Source of the DNA: Alysiella crassa DSM 2578
GTDB taxonomy: Bacteria; Pseudomonadota; Gammaproteobacteria; Burkholderiales; Neisseriaceae
DNA length: 64,000 nt
Direction: 5' to 3'
NCBI RefSeq assembly: GCF_000745955.1
Contig: NZ_JQKH01000004.1
Span: 22,800-86,799, forward strand
Both the position numbers and the translations under genes were made by a program. The notes beneath the pieces are model-generated. The model saw nothing but the letters and a program-made list of their open reading frames with translations, did not search any database and was not told the DNA's origin. Below are positions 1 through 11,502 of the stretch, in pieces (the first letter of the stretch is position 1; each line of letters opens with the position of its first letter).

Positions 1-219
1 GAATTGGCGGATTATGGTGTGGATTTCAAAACGTATTTCGCCGAAGAATTGCCCGAATTGGACAATATGGCAAAACTCGGTTTGATTGAGTGGAACGCGC
101 TTTCAGGCAGCCTGAAAGTTACGCCCAAAGGCAGATTTGTGATTCGCAATATTGCCATGATTTTTGATTATTATCTGCGCCATAAAGAAACCCACGCGAA
201 ATATTCGCAAACAGTTTAA
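1..219 (+). CDS. hemN: Oxygen-independent coproporphyrinogen III oxidase, C-terminal fragment (5' end outside window)
   Basis: The frame is open from base 1 and ends at a TAA at 217-219, giving the last 72 residues. The tail reads as the HemN C-terminal domain: a stretch ending in a hydrophobic helix, with VTPKGRFVIRNIAMIFDYYL, which matches the conserved end of bacterial HemN. HemN is a radical-SAM enzyme that decarboxylates coproporphyrinogen III without oxygen during haem synthesis. The radical-SAM cysteines lie outside the window. An uptake-sequence motif is read in frame as SGSLK. A DUS-pair hairpin follows 27 bases after the stop. Confidence 0.85.
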   Translation, partial: ELADYGVDFKTYFAEELPELDNMAKLGLIEWNALSGSLKVTPKGRFVIRNIAMIFDYYLRHKETHAKYSQTV

Positions 220-245
220 TTATTTGAATTAAATTAAAAAAAATC

Positions 246-283
246 AAACAGGCAGCCTGAAAAATTTTTCAGGCTGCCTGTTT
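246..283. terminator. DUS-pair hairpin terminator between hemN and ccp
   Basis: Two uptake sequences face each other (AGGCAGCCTGAAAAA and its complement), extended by AAAC/GTTT, and make a near-perfect stem followed by T-rich sequence on both sides. It lies between convergent hemN and ccp, so it probably ends transcripts from both. Confidence 0.75.
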
Positions 284-297
284 ATTTTACTGCGCTA

Positions 298-1401
298 TTA
301 TTTAGGCAATTCAGGCACTTTCAATGCTTCCGCAGACACTTCGCCTGTGGTCGCGCCCAAGAATGCCACGATGTCATCTACATCTTGTTTAGACAAGGTT
401 TTGCCCAATTGTGTTTCGCCCATCACTTTGACCGCAGTTGCCAAATCTTTCACGCTGCCGTTGTGGAAATAGGGGGCGGTTTTGGCGATATTGCGCAAGG
501 GTGAAACGCGGAAGAAGTATTTGTCTTCTTCTTTTTTCGTTACTTCAAACAAGCCTTCGTCATGTGGTGCTTTACTTTCAATGAAATCCCAATAAGGACC
601 TTTTACCAAGCCAAATTTTTGGAAGGTATCATTGGTCAAATTCACGCCAGTATGACACGCGATACAGCCATTGCCAATAAAGGCTTTCAAGCCGCGTTTT
701 TCTTGTTCATTCAATGCGTTTACATCGCCTTTTAAATAATCGTCCCATTTGCTTGGCGTGAGCAAGGTGCGTTCAAATGCGCCAATGGCGTGGACAATAT
801 TGTCAATGCTTGGTTTGCCACCTTTATCTGCGTAAACAGTTTTGAACGTGTCTGCATAACCTTGAATACTTTCTACTTTTTTCTCAACTGCTGCCCAATC
901 AGGCATAGCCATTTCCACAGGATTTACTAATGGACCTTTGGCTTGTTCTTCCACCGTTTTGGCACGACCGTCCCAGAATTGTGAACCCAGCAAGAACGCA
1001 TTTAAAGCTGTGGGCGAGTTACGTGCCCCAAATTTACCTGCGTGTGCGCCTTCGCTGGTGGGGGTCATGCGGTCGTCTGCGCCGTGATTGGTTAAGCTGT
1101 GGCAAGTGTTGCAGCTTTGCGAATCGTTTACGGACAAGCGGTTGTCATACCACAATTGTTGCCCCAATTTCACTTGTTCATCGGTGTAAGTGTAGGATTG
1201 TTTGCTTTCTTCTAAACTGGGCAAGGGTTTGAAAATGCCTTGCGCTTGTTGCAACAAAGCCGCGTCATCAGTATTTGCGCTGGCTGGTGCAGATGTGCTG
1301 GCTTCGGAAGCGGCGGCAGGTGGCGGCGCGTCAGCAGGTGGATTGGGTTTGCAGGCTGCCAGAGCGAGTAGGGCAGCAATCATGGTTAATTGGGTTTTCA
1401 T
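298..1401 (-). CDS. ccp: Di-haem cytochrome c peroxidase, lipoprotein
   Basis: The product has 367 residues. A signal peptide ends in the lipobox LALAAC (Cys17) and is followed by a Pro/Ala-rich linker to about residue 50. Two haem c motifs are visible, CNTCH (97-101) and CIACH (246-250), each in its own cytochrome domain, as in the CcpA/MauG family. The protein reduces hydrogen peroxide to water with electrons from periplasmic cytochromes; the lipobox predicts membrane anchoring, as known for gonococcal Ccp. The gene stands alone, diverges from the malic enzyme gene, and has an FNR-type promoter upstream, which fits oxygen-limited expression. Confidence 0.93.
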   Translation of the reverse strand: MKTQLTMIAALLALAACKPNPPADAPPPAAASEASTSAPASANTDDAALLQQAQGIFKPLPSLEESKQSYTYTDEQVKLGQQLWYDNRLSVNDSQSCNTCHSLTNHGADDRMTPTSEGAHAGKFGARNSPTALNAFLLGSQFWDGRAKTVEEQAKGPLVNPVEMAMPDWAAVEKKVESIQGYADTFKTVYADKGGKPSIDNIVHAIGAFERTLLTPSKWDDYLKGDVNALNEQEKRGLKAFIGNGCIACHTGVNLTNDTFQKFGLVKGPYWDFIESKAPHDEGLFEVTKKEEDKYFFRVSPLRNIAKTAPYFHNGSVKDLATAVKVMGETQLGKTLSKQDVDDIVAFLGATTGEVSAEALKVPELPK

Positions 1402-1477
1402 GGTTTGTGTTCCTATTGTTTTGTGAATTTATGCGTGTGTTTTTCAGGCAGCCTGAAAAACACACAATTGTGTCAAG

Positions 1478-1526
1478 CAAGGTAAGTATAGGGACAATTC
1501 AGTTGAAATAATTTGCGTTAAATCAA
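1478..1526 (-). promoter_or_regulatory. FNR-type class II promoter of ccp
   Basis: Read on the minus strand, TTGATTTAACGCAA (1513-1526) matches the FNR consensus TTGAT-N4-ATCAA at 8 of 10 positions. A -10 element TATACT lies at 1485-1490. The centres are 32 bases apart, which places the FNR site at -41.5, the class II activator position. No good -35 hexamer is seen, as expected for an FNR-dependent promoter. Gonococcal ccp is known to be FNR-activated; the site here is inferred. Confidence 0.65.
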
Positions 1527-1718
1527 GAGTCATTTATTGATTAATTTGTTTAATGAATCTATCTCATCAGACTATTTGATGGCAGTTTTGCTTTTGTTTT
1601 TCTGATTACACCCACTTTCAGGCAGCCTGAAACAGGCGTACAATACTGTTCTTTAAAATTTTCCATACTGGGGCGAATGCCCAAGTTTTTATTTCATTTT
1701 ATTTTAGAGAATTAAAAA

Positions 1719-2993
1719 ATGAGCGATTTGAAACAGCAAGCACTTGATTTTCATGAATTTCCCGTAGCGGGCAAAATTTCTGTTGTACCAACCAAATCAT
1801 TGGCAACGCAGCAAGATTTGGCATTGGCGTATTCCCCTGGTGTGGCAGAACCTTGTTTAGCAATTGAAAAAAATCCGCAAGACGCGTATCGCTATACCGC
1901 CAAAGGCAATTTGGTTGCCGTGATTTCCAATGGCACGGCGGTGTTGGGTTTGGGCAATATTGGCGCACTCGCCAGCAAACCTGTGATGGAAGGCAAAGGC
2001 GTATTGTTCAACAAATTTGCGGGCATTGACGTGTTTGACATTGAAATCAATGAAACTGACCCCGATAAATTGGTGGACATTATCGCAGCACTAGAACCCA
2101 CATTCGGCGGCATTAATTTGGAAGACATCAAAGCCCCAGAATGTTTTTACATTGAACAAAAATTGCGCGAGCGTTGCAAAATCCCCGTGTTCCATGACGA
2201 CCAACACGGCACCGCCATCATAACCGCCGCCGCCGCATTAAACGGTTTGCGTTTGGTGGGCAAGAATATTGCCGATGTTACGCTGGTGTGTTCAGGCGCG
2301 GGCGCGGCGGCGATTGCCTGTGTGAATTTGTTGGTGGAATTGGGCTTGAAACGCGAAAATGTAACCATGTGCGATTCCAAAGGCGTGATTTACCAAACGC
2401 GTGAAGACCGCGACCGCATGGACGAGAGCAAAGTGGCGTATGCCATTCCCGACAACGGTCAGCGCGTGTTGGCGGACGCGGTGGTGGGCAAAGATATTTT
2501 CTTGGGCTTGTCCAGCGCAAATGTATTGACACCTAAAATGCTGAAAACCATGGCGGACAAACCTTTGGTGTTTGCGATGGCAAACCCAAATCCTGAAATC
2601 ACGCCACCTGTGGCAAAAGCGGCGCGTGATGACGTGATTATTGGCACAGGTCGTTCAGATTATCCAAATCAAATCAATAATGTATTGTGCTTCCCATTTA
2701 TTTTCCGTGGGGCGTTGGATTGCGGCGCAACCACCATTAATGAAGCGATGAAATTGGCAACTGTTCATGCGATTGCGGATTTGGCGACTGAAGCGGTTAC
2801 CGATGAAGTGCGTGCGGCGTATGGCAATGCGGATTTGCAATTTGGTGCGGATTATCTGATTCCTACGCCGTTTGACCCACGCTTGATTTCGCGCATTGCC
2901 CCTGCGGTGGCGAAGGCGGCGGCAGAGAGTGGTGTGGCAACGCGTCCGATTGCAGATTTGGCGGCGTATGCGGCGAAATTGGCAGAGAAATAA
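1719..2993 (+). CDS. NAD(P)-dependent malic enzyme, short form
   Basis: This enzyme oxidatively decarboxylates malate to pyruvate in the cytosol. The N-terminal catalytic part shows AYSPGVAEP and the strongly conserved [10 protein letters not shown] block. The NAD(P)-binding fold follows with CSGAGAAAI and a late NPNPEI motif. At 424 residues it lacks the C-terminal phosphotransacetylase-like domain of long MaeB enzymes, so it belongs to the short bacterial form. Coenzyme preference cannot be read with confidence. It is a single gene between two hairpins, with an A-rich leader (AGAGAATTAAAAA) and a weak ribosome-binding site. Confidence 0.92.
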   Translation: MSDLKQQALDFHEFPVAGKISVVPTKSLATQQDLALAYSPGVAEPCLAIEKNPQDAYRYTAKGNLVAVISNGTAVLGLGNIGALASKPVMEGKGVLFNKFAGIDVFDIEINETDPDKLVDIIAALEPTFGGINLEDIKAPECFYIEQKLRERCKIPVFHDDQHGTAIITAAAALNGLRLVGKNIADVTLVCSGAGAAAIACVNLLVELGLKRENVTMCDSKGVIYQTREDRDRMDESKVAYAIPDNGQRVLADAVVGKDIFLGLSSANVLTPKMLKTMADKPLVFAMANPNPEITPPVAKAARDDVIIGTGRSDYPNQINNVLCFPFIFRGALDCGATTINEAMKLATVHAIADLATEAVTDEVRAAYGNADLQFGADYLIPTPFDPRLISRIAPAVAKAAAESGVATRPIADLAAYAAKLAEK

Positions 2994-3013
2994 TTGAATT
3001 AATATAAAAAATA

Positions 3014-3051
3014 TTCAGGCAGCCTGAAAATATATTTTCAGGCTGCCTGAA
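3014..3051. terminator. DUS-pair bidirectional terminator
   Basis: An 18-base-pair stem made of TTCAGGCAGCCTGAAAAT and its complement with almost no loop sits between the convergent malic enzyme and yebC genes. T-rich sequence flanks both sides. Confidence 0.8.
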
Positions 3052-3064
3052 ATTTATTTATGGA

Positions 3065-3793
3065 TTATTCATCAAAATGCAAAACTGCTGATGTGTACAC
3101 ATTTTGCACATCGTCCAAACTTTCCAGCGCGTCCAACAATTTCTGCATTTTCACCGCGTCATCGCCCGACAACACCGTCTCGTTTTGCGCGCGCATGGTA
3201 ACATCGCCGTCCACCGATTCAAAACCTGCTTGCGCCAAAGCTGCTTTCACTTGCGCCCAATCCGCAGGTTCGGTAATCACTTCAATCACACCATCTTCAT
3301 CGCTAATCACGTCTTGCGCCCCAGCTTCCAAAGCGGCTTCCATCAATTTATCTTCGTCCGCGTTTGTAAACACCAAATAGCCCTGATGAACGAAATTAAA
3401 CGCCACGCAACCGTCTGTACCCAAATTGCCACCGTGTTTGGTAAACGCATGTCGCACATCTGCAACAGTACGCGTTTTATTATCGGTCATGCAATCCACC
3501 ATCAATGCCGCGCCACCAATGCCATAGCCTTCGTAGCGAAGTTCAATATAATCAACACCTTCCAAATTACCCGTGCCTTTGTCTATGGCGCGTTGCACAT
3601 TGTCTTTTGGCATATTCGCGTCCCAAGCCTTGTCCATCGCCAAACGCAAACGCGGATTAGAAGCAGGGTCGCCACCACCTTGTTTGGCGGCAACTGTAAT
3701 CTCTTTGATTAATTTAGTGAAAATTTTACCGCGTTGAGCGTCCACACGCGCTTTTTTGTGTTGAATATTCGCCCATTTACTATGACCAGCCAT
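3065..3793 (-). CDS. yebC: YebC/TACO1 family protein
   Basis: The 242-residue product begins [14 protein letters not shown], the signature start of the YebC/PmpR family, and keeps the conserved RGKIFTKL and [12 protein letters not shown] segments over its full length. Members have been described as DNA-binding regulators (PmpR) and, more recently, as factors that relieve ribosome stalling at difficult sequences (TACO1/YebC). Which role applies here cannot be decided. The start is supported by AGGATAA six bases upstream on the minus strand. Confidence 0.93.
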   Translation of the reverse strand: MAGHSKWANIQHKKARVDAQRGKIFTKLIKEITVAAKQGGGDPASNPRLRLAMDKAWDANMPKDNVQRAIDKGTGNLEGVDYIELRYEGYGIGGAALMVDCMTDNKTRTVADVRHAFTKHGGNLGTDGCVAFNFVHQGYLVFTNADEDKLMEAALEAGAQDVISDEDGVIEVITEPADWAQVKAALAQAGFESVDGDVTMRAQNETVLSGDDAVKMQKLLDALESLDDVQNVYTSAVLHFDE

Positions 3794-4118
3794 CGGATTA
3801 TCCTTAAAGAAAAAGGAAAAATTTTAGCATAAATAAATTGTCAAAAAAAACCTTAAACCCTTTTTCAGGCTGCCTGAAAAAATATATTTATTGAAAACAA
3901 ATTGATTTTTCAGCATATTTAAATTTCAAGCCCATTCAGGCAGCCTGCAAGCCATATTCTTTGACTAATCAACAGATTTTGTAAAACAAAAAAGACCCAA
4001 AAAGGGCTAGAAATGCCCATTTTAGTCAGGTAGAATAAAAAATGGATAATGTAGACACAAAATCCGTAAAAAAGCGCAAGAATAACGCCGTCTTTTTTCA
4101 CAGATTTTAACAAAAACC

Positions 4119-4147
4119 TTGACTAATTCAGGCAGCTTCATTATCAT
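4119..4147 (+). promoter_or_regulatory. Sigma-70 promoter of the atp operon
   Basis: TTGACT (4119-4124) and TATCAT (4142-4147) are separated by exactly 17 bases, and the expected start point lies about 22 bases before atpI. A decayed uptake motif fills part of the spacer. This is the only strong promoter-like pair in the 382-base gap between yebC and atpI. Confidence 0.7.
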
Positions 4148-4175
4148 TTCACGCAATTACACATAGGCAGAACAA

Positions 4176-5727
<1,552 letters not shown>

Positions 5728-5778
5728 TTTATCTACCATCTCGGATTTGATTAACCCTAACGAAAAAGGTTAAGTAAA

Positions 5779-6249
5779 GTGAATTTAAATGCAACCTTAA
5801 TCGTTCAATTAATTGTGTTTGCAATTTTGGTGCAATTTACCATCAAGTATGTGTGGCCACCTATTGCAAAAGCACTTGATGAACGTGCTAACAAAATCGC
5901 GGAAGGTTTGGCTGCGGCTGAACGCGGAAAAAGCGATTTTGAACAAGCAGAAAAGAAAGTTGCAGAACTCTTATCCGAAGGACGCACACAAGTTACCGAA
6001 ATGGTAGCCAATGCGGAAAAACGTGCAGCGCAAATTGTGGAAGAAGCCAAAGCGCAAGCTACTCAAGAAGCTGCACGCATTACAGCACAAGCTAAAGCTG
6101 ATGTGGAAACTGAAATCAACCGTGCGCGTGAAGCATTGCGCGAACAAGTTGCAGTTTTAGCGGTTAAAGGGGCTGAATCAATTTTACGCCGTGAAGTGGA
6201 CGAAACACAACACGCGAAAATTTTGAGCACCTTGAAACAGGAGCTGTAA
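5779..6249 (+). CDS. atpF: ATP synthase F0 subunit b
   Basis: The 156-residue product has one N-terminal membrane helix (about 5-25) and then a long charged, alanine-rich helix, typical of the b-subunit stator stalk. The start is GTG at 5779, with AAGG nine bases upstream. A small hairpin, TTAACC (5752-5757) with GGTTAA (5768-5773), overlaps that ribosome-binding site and could lower translation relative to atpE. Confidence 0.95.
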   Translation: MNLNATLIVQLIVFAILVQFTIKYVWPPIAKALDERANKIAEGLAAAERGKSDFEQAEKKVAELLSEGRTQVTEMVANAEKRAAQIVEEAKAQATQEAARITAQAKADVETEINRAREALREQVAVLAVKGAESILRREVDETQHAKILSTLKQEL

Positions 6250-6253
6250 TCTT

Positions 6254-6802
6254 ATGATTGAGTTCGCAACTGTTGCCCGTCCCTATGCAAAAGCATTGTT
6301 TGAATTGGCTGAACAAAAAAAGCAAATTGAAACATGGCTGAATGGACTTGCGGAATTGGCTTGGTTGATGCAACAGCCCAAAGTGGTTACATTGCTGGAG
6401 CAAGCCGATTTGAGCGCGACCCAAAAAGCAGATGATTTGATTCAATTGATGGCAGACTCAAAAGCCATGCAAGATGTTGAATTTAAAAATTTCCTGCATG
6501 TGGTCGCTCAAGAAAAAAGACTGGTTGCTTTACCTGAAATCTATGCTCAATACAAAACATTGGTTCTGTCGCGCAACAATACCAAGCAAGCCGTAATCTA
6601 TACTGCTTTTGATATTGCAGGCGAAGGACAACGAGCGAAGATTATCAGTGATTTGGAGCAACATTTTAATACTCGGTTGCAAGCAACTTTTAAAACACAG
6701 CCTGATTTAATTGGTGGTGTAAAAGTGGAAGTGGGTGACCAAGTATTGGATTTGTCGGTGCAGGGTAAATTAAAAGCACTGTATGCGACTATGACAAATT
6801 AG
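6254..6802 (+). CDS. atpH: ATP synthase F1 subunit delta
   Basis: The 182-residue protein begins [14 protein letters not shown], the conserved start of delta/OSCP, and ends with [17 protein letters not shown], the family's C-terminal signature. It connects the b stalk to the top of the alpha3-beta3 head. The ATG is four bases after the atpF stop, with AGGAG inside the end of atpF, so the two genes are probably translationally coupled. Confidence 0.96.
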   Translation: MIEFATVARPYAKALFELAEQKKQIETWLNGLAELAWLMQQPKVVTLLEQADLSATQKADDLIQLMADSKAMQDVEFKNFLHVVAQEKRLVALPEIYAQYKTLVLSRNNTKQAVIYTAFDIAGEGQRAKIISDLEQHFNTRLQATFKTQPDLIGGVKVEVGDQVLDLSVQGKLKALYATMTN

Positions 6803-6812
6803 GAGAGTTTTC

Positions 6813-8360
6813 ATGCAGCTTAATCCTGCTGAAATCAGTGATTTGCTGAAAGCCAAAATTGAGAACTTGAATACCAAACAAGAAGTTCGTACTCGTGGTA
6901 CGGTGATTTCTGTAACAGATGGTATCGTTCGCGTACATGGCTTATCAGATGTAATGCAAGGCGAAATGCTGGAATTTCCTGGCAACACGTTCGGCTTGGC
7001 GATGAACTTGGAACGTGATTCAGTTGGCGCGGTTGTGCTGGGTGAATACGAACACATTAAAGAAGGCGACGAAGTGAAATGCACAGGTCGCATTTTGGAA
7101 GTGCCAGTTGGTCGCGAATTAGTGGGTCGTGTGGTCAATGCTTTGGGTCAGCCTATTGATGGTAAAGGTCCAATCAATACCAGCCAAACTGCGCCGATTG
7201 AAAAAATTGCCCCAGGCGTGATTGCTCGTCAATCTGTTGACCAACCTATGCAAACAGGTATCAAAGCCATTGATTCTATGGTACCCGTTGGTCGTGGTCA
7301 GCGTGAGTTGATTATTGGCGACCGTCAAACAGGTAAAACAGCTGTTGCATTGGATGCGATTGTTAACCAAAAAGGTACAGGTGTTGTGTGTATCTATGTG
7401 GCAGTTGGTCAAAAAGCATCTTCTATTGCCAATGTGGTTCGTAAATTGGAAGAGCACGGTGCAATGGAACATACCATTGTGGTGGTTGCAACTGCTTCTG
7501 AAGCGGCGGCATTGCAATTTATTGCGCCTTATTCAGGTTGCACAATGGGCGAATACTTCCGTGATATTGGCGAAGATGCATTGATTGTTTACGATGACTT
7601 GTCTAAACAAGCGGTGGCTTACCGTCAAATTTCATTGTTGTTGCGCCGTCCACCAGGTCGTGAAGCGTATCCAGGCGATGTATTCTACTTACACTCTCGC
7701 TTGTTGGAACGCGCTGCGCGTATTAACCCTGATGAAGTAGAAAAATTGACCAATGGTGCAGTAAAAGGCAAAACAGGTTCATTGACTGCCTTGCCAATTA
7801 TTGAAACACAAGCTGGTGACGTATCTGCATTCGTACCAACCAACGTGATTTCCATTACAGACGGTCAAATTTTCTTGGAAACAGATTTGTTTAACTCTGG
7901 TATCCGTCCAGCCATCAATGCAGGTATTTCCGTATCTCGCGTGGGTGGTGCAGCGCAAACGAAAGTCATTAAGAAATTGGGTGGCGGTATTCGTTTGGCT
8001 TTGGCTCAATACCGTGAGTTGGCAGCGTTCTCACAATTTGCGTCTGATTTGGATGAAGCAACACGCAAGCAATTGCAGCATGGTGAAGTGGTTACTGAAT
8101 TGATGAAACAAAAACAATTCAACACTTTAAACACGGCAGAAATGGCATTGACTTTATGGGCAATTAACAATGGCTCTTATAGCGATGTGCCAGTATCAAA
8201 AGCATTGGCTTTTGAAGCAGATTTCTTGTCGTTTGTTCGTGCGCAACACAGCGATTTGTTGAATGCGGTGAATGCGTCAGGTGCATTGTCTGATGAGCAT
8301 GAGAAAACACTGACCGAAGCTATGAAAGTGTTTAAGACTTCCAATAACTACACTGCTTAA
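6813..8360 (+). CDS. atpA: ATP synthase F1 subunit alpha
   Basis: The 515-residue protein carries the non-catalytic nucleotide sites of F1. The P-loop GDRQTGKT is at 169-176 and is followed by the Walker B region [16 protein letters not shown]. The family signature around [17 protein letters not shown] is intact. It starts with a clear GGAGAG site, 10 bases after atpH ends. Confidence 0.98.
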   Translation: MQLNPAEISDLLKAKIENLNTKQEVRTRGTVISVTDGIVRVHGLSDVMQGEMLEFPGNTFGLAMNLERDSVGAVVLGEYEHIKEGDEVKCTGRILEVPVGRELVGRVVNALGQPIDGKGPINTSQTAPIEKIAPGVIARQSVDQPMQTGIKAIDSMVPVGRGQRELIIGDRQTGKTAVALDAIVNQKGTGVVCIYVAVGQKASSIANVVRKLEEHGAMEHTIVVVATASEAAALQFIAPYSGCTMGEYFRDIGEDALIVYDDLSKQAVAYRQISLLLRRPPGREAYPGDVFYLHSRLLERAARINPDEVEKLTNGAVKGKTGSLTALPIIETQAGDVSAFVPTNVISITDGQIFLETDLFNSGIRPAINAGISVSRVGGAAQTKVIKKLGGGIRLALAQYRELAAFSQFASDLDEATRKQLQHGEVVTELMKQKQFNTLNTAEMALTLWAINNGSYSDVPVSKALAFEADFLSFVRAQHSDLLNAVNASGALSDEHEKTLTEAMKVFKTSNNYTA

Positions 8361-8389
8361 CCATTAGGCATAGATAGAAGGAGTCTGAA

Positions 8390-9271
8390 ATGGCAGTCGG
8401 TAAAGAGATTCTTACCAAAATTCGCAGTGTGCAAAACACGCAAAAAATTACCAAAGCGATGCAAATGGTATCAACCTCTAAAATGCGCAAGACTCAAGAA
8501 CGTATGCGTTTAGCTCGCCCTTATGCAGATAAAGTGCGTTTGGTGATGCAACAGCTGGCGCAAACGAATGAATATCATGGCGTAAAAATCTTGGAACAAC
8601 GCGAGCAGGTACAACGCGCTGGCTTTATTCTGATTACCACCGATAAAGGTTTGTGTGGTGGTTTAAATGCCAATTTGTTGAAGAGATTTTTCGCCAAGGT
8701 TCAAGAATATCAAAGTCAAGGCATTGAAGTTGATGTGGTTTGTTTTGGTAGCAAAGGTTTGATGGCTTGCCAACGTATCGGTTTAAACGTGGTCGCCAGC
8801 GTAACCAATTTAGGCGATACGCCGAAAATGGAAATTTTGTTAGGTCCACTATCTGAATTTTTCAAACGCTATGTAAATGGTGAGTTGGATATTATTCATT
8901 TGGTTTATTCTGGTTTTATCAATACGATGAAACAAGAGCCGCGTTCAGAAGTGTTGTTACCAATTGGTTCTGGCGTGTTAGCAGAAAAACAATCCCAAGA
9001 AAAAGAGAGATTTAATTGGGATTATCGCTATGAACCCGACCCATTGACGGTATTGGAATATTTGGTTCGCCGTTATTTAGAATCTGTGGTGTATCAAGCA
9101 GTTTGCGATAATATGGCTTCTGAACAAGCAGCGCGTATGGTAGCCATGAAAGCGGCAACCGATAATGCGGGTAATGCTATTAAGGAATTACGCTTGATTT
9201 ACAACAAGTCTCGCCAAGCAGCAATTACCACAGAATTGTCAGAAATTGTGGCAGGTGCAGCAGCCGTTTAA
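8390..9271 (+). CDS. atpG: ATP synthase F1 subunit gamma
   Basis: The 293-residue protein is the central rotor shaft. The N-terminal helix (KEILTKIRSVQNTQKITKAM) and the C-terminal helix (NAIKELRLIYNKSRQAAIT) that form the coiled-coil axle are both conserved. AAGGAG lies just upstream of the ATG. An uptake sequence overlaps the stop region. Confidence 0.97.
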   Translation: MAVGKEILTKIRSVQNTQKITKAMQMVSTSKMRKTQERMRLARPYADKVRLVMQQLAQTNEYHGVKILEQREQVQRAGFILITTDKGLCGGLNANLLKRFFAKVQEYQSQGIEVDVVCFGSKGLMACQRIGLNVVASVTNLGDTPKMEILLGPLSEFFKRYVNGELDIIHLVYSGFINTMKQEPRSEVLLPIGSGVLAEKQSQEKERFNWDYRYEPDPLTVLEYLVRRYLESVVYQAVCDNMASEQAARMVAMKAATDNAGNAIKELRLIYNKSRQAAITTELSEIVAGAAAV

Positions 9272-9299
9272 GGCAGCCTGAAACTGTCAAGAAGATTAG

Positions 9300-10706
<1,407 letters not shown>

Positions 10707-10716
10707 GGAGGCTGGC

Positions 10717-11139
10717 ATGAGCATCATGCAAGTTGAGGTGGTGAGTAATGAGCAAAGCATTTATGAAGGGGAAGCCAGTTTTGCGGTTATCCCGACTGTA
10801 AATGGTGAACTCGGTATTTACCCACGACACGAGCCCGTGATGAGTTTGGTGCGTCCAGGTGTGTTACGTCTGACTGTGCCAAATGAAAAAGAAGAAGTTT
10901 TGGTTGCCGTTGCTGGCGGTGTGTTGGAAGTTCGTCCACACAAAATTACTGTGTTGGCAGACGTTGCCGTGCGTAGTTCAGAAATGGACGAAGCACGCGC
11001 CGCCGAAGCAAAAAAAGCAGCAGAAGAAAATTTGGCAAAAGCACAAGATTCACAATCGCGTGCCAAAGCCCAAGCTGCTTTGGAAGCTGCAATCGCACAA
11101 CTGAAAACTTTAGATTACATCCGCACGCACAAGCGTTAA
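10717..11139 (+). CDS. atpC: ATP synthase F1 subunit epsilon
   Basis: The 140-residue product has the N-terminal beta-sandwich with FAVIPTVNGELGIYPRHEPV, then the helical hairpin (about 88-135) that can block rotation. The start at 10717 is preferred over an ATG at 10726 because AAGGAGG lies 6 bases upstream of it. It is the last gene of the operon; an intrinsic terminator follows. Confidence 0.95.
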   Translation: MSIMQVEVVSNEQSIYEGEASFAVIPTVNGELGIYPRHEPVMSLVRPGVLRLTVPNEKEEVLVAVAGGVLEVRPHKITVLADVAVRSSEMDEARAAEAKKAAEENLAKAQDSQSRAKAQAALEAAIAQLKTLDYIRTHKR

Positions 11140-11151
11140 GTGATGAAACAG

Positions 11152-11187
11152 AAAAACCGTTTTTGAGTTTACTCAAGGGCGGTTTTT
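11152..11187 (+). terminator. Rho-independent terminator of the atp operon
   Basis: AAAAACCG pairs with CGGTTTTT, with an inner GAGT/ACTC stem, and the hairpin ends in TTTTTCTTTTT. It lies 12 bases after atpC. Unlike most terminators in this window it is not built from uptake sequences. Confidence 0.85.
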
Positions 11188-11191
11188 CTTT

Positions 11192-11338
11192 TTCAGGCAG
11201 CCTTACAGTACACGACAATTTTTACAAACACCCAAAATGTAGGGTGCGTACCACGCACCAAATCATTCAAATAATTGAAATTTCGGTGCGTACCACGCAC
11301 CCTACATGTAGGTGTCGTGTACTGTAAGGCAGCCTGAA
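11192..11338. repeat. DUS-ended nested inverted repeat, copy 1 (complete)
   Basis: A 147-bp element. The terminal repeats of about 25 bases match at all but one position: a DUS core (TTCAGGCAGCCT) then TACAGTACACGAC. Inside are two opposed GTAGGGTGCGTACC / GGTACGCACCCTAC-type arms around a short AT spacer. The left DUS overlaps the T tract of the atp terminator. Confidence 0.85.
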
Positions 11339-11410
11339 AATTCTTTAATTTGTTTTGATATAAAGCATAGAAAATTTAAACCAGAAAAGTTATAGTGGAT
11401 TCCATTCTGA

Positions 11411-11463
11411 TTGGAACAAAGTCAGCCAACATTGTTCTAATCTAAAAAAATCTAATTTATAAT
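11411..11463 (+). promoter_or_regulatory. Candidate cycA control region: inverted repeat and -10
   Basis: TTGGAACAA (11411-11419) and TTGTTCTAA (11432-11440) form an interrupted dyad with one mismatch. A TATAAT at 11458-11463 follows, without a good -35, as in an activator-dependent promoter. TATAGTGGATTC at 11391 resembles a lone end of the Correia-like elements. The rest of the 164-base gap before cycA is AT-rich with nothing else recognisable. Confidence 0.35.
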
Positions 11464-11502
11464 TCTTGTTGCATTTTTTATAAAGTAGAAAGAGAGATAT
11501 AT

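Noticed and set aside
930..1426. Frames antisense to ccp.
   Set aside because: They mirror the real gene, whose haem motifs and lipobox are unambiguous.
3919..4113. A 64-codon hydrophobic frame on the minus strand upstream of atpI.
   Set aside because: It starts with TTG, overlaps the atp promoter on the other strand, contains DUS sequence and has no recognisable similarity. Chance AT-rich frame is more likely.
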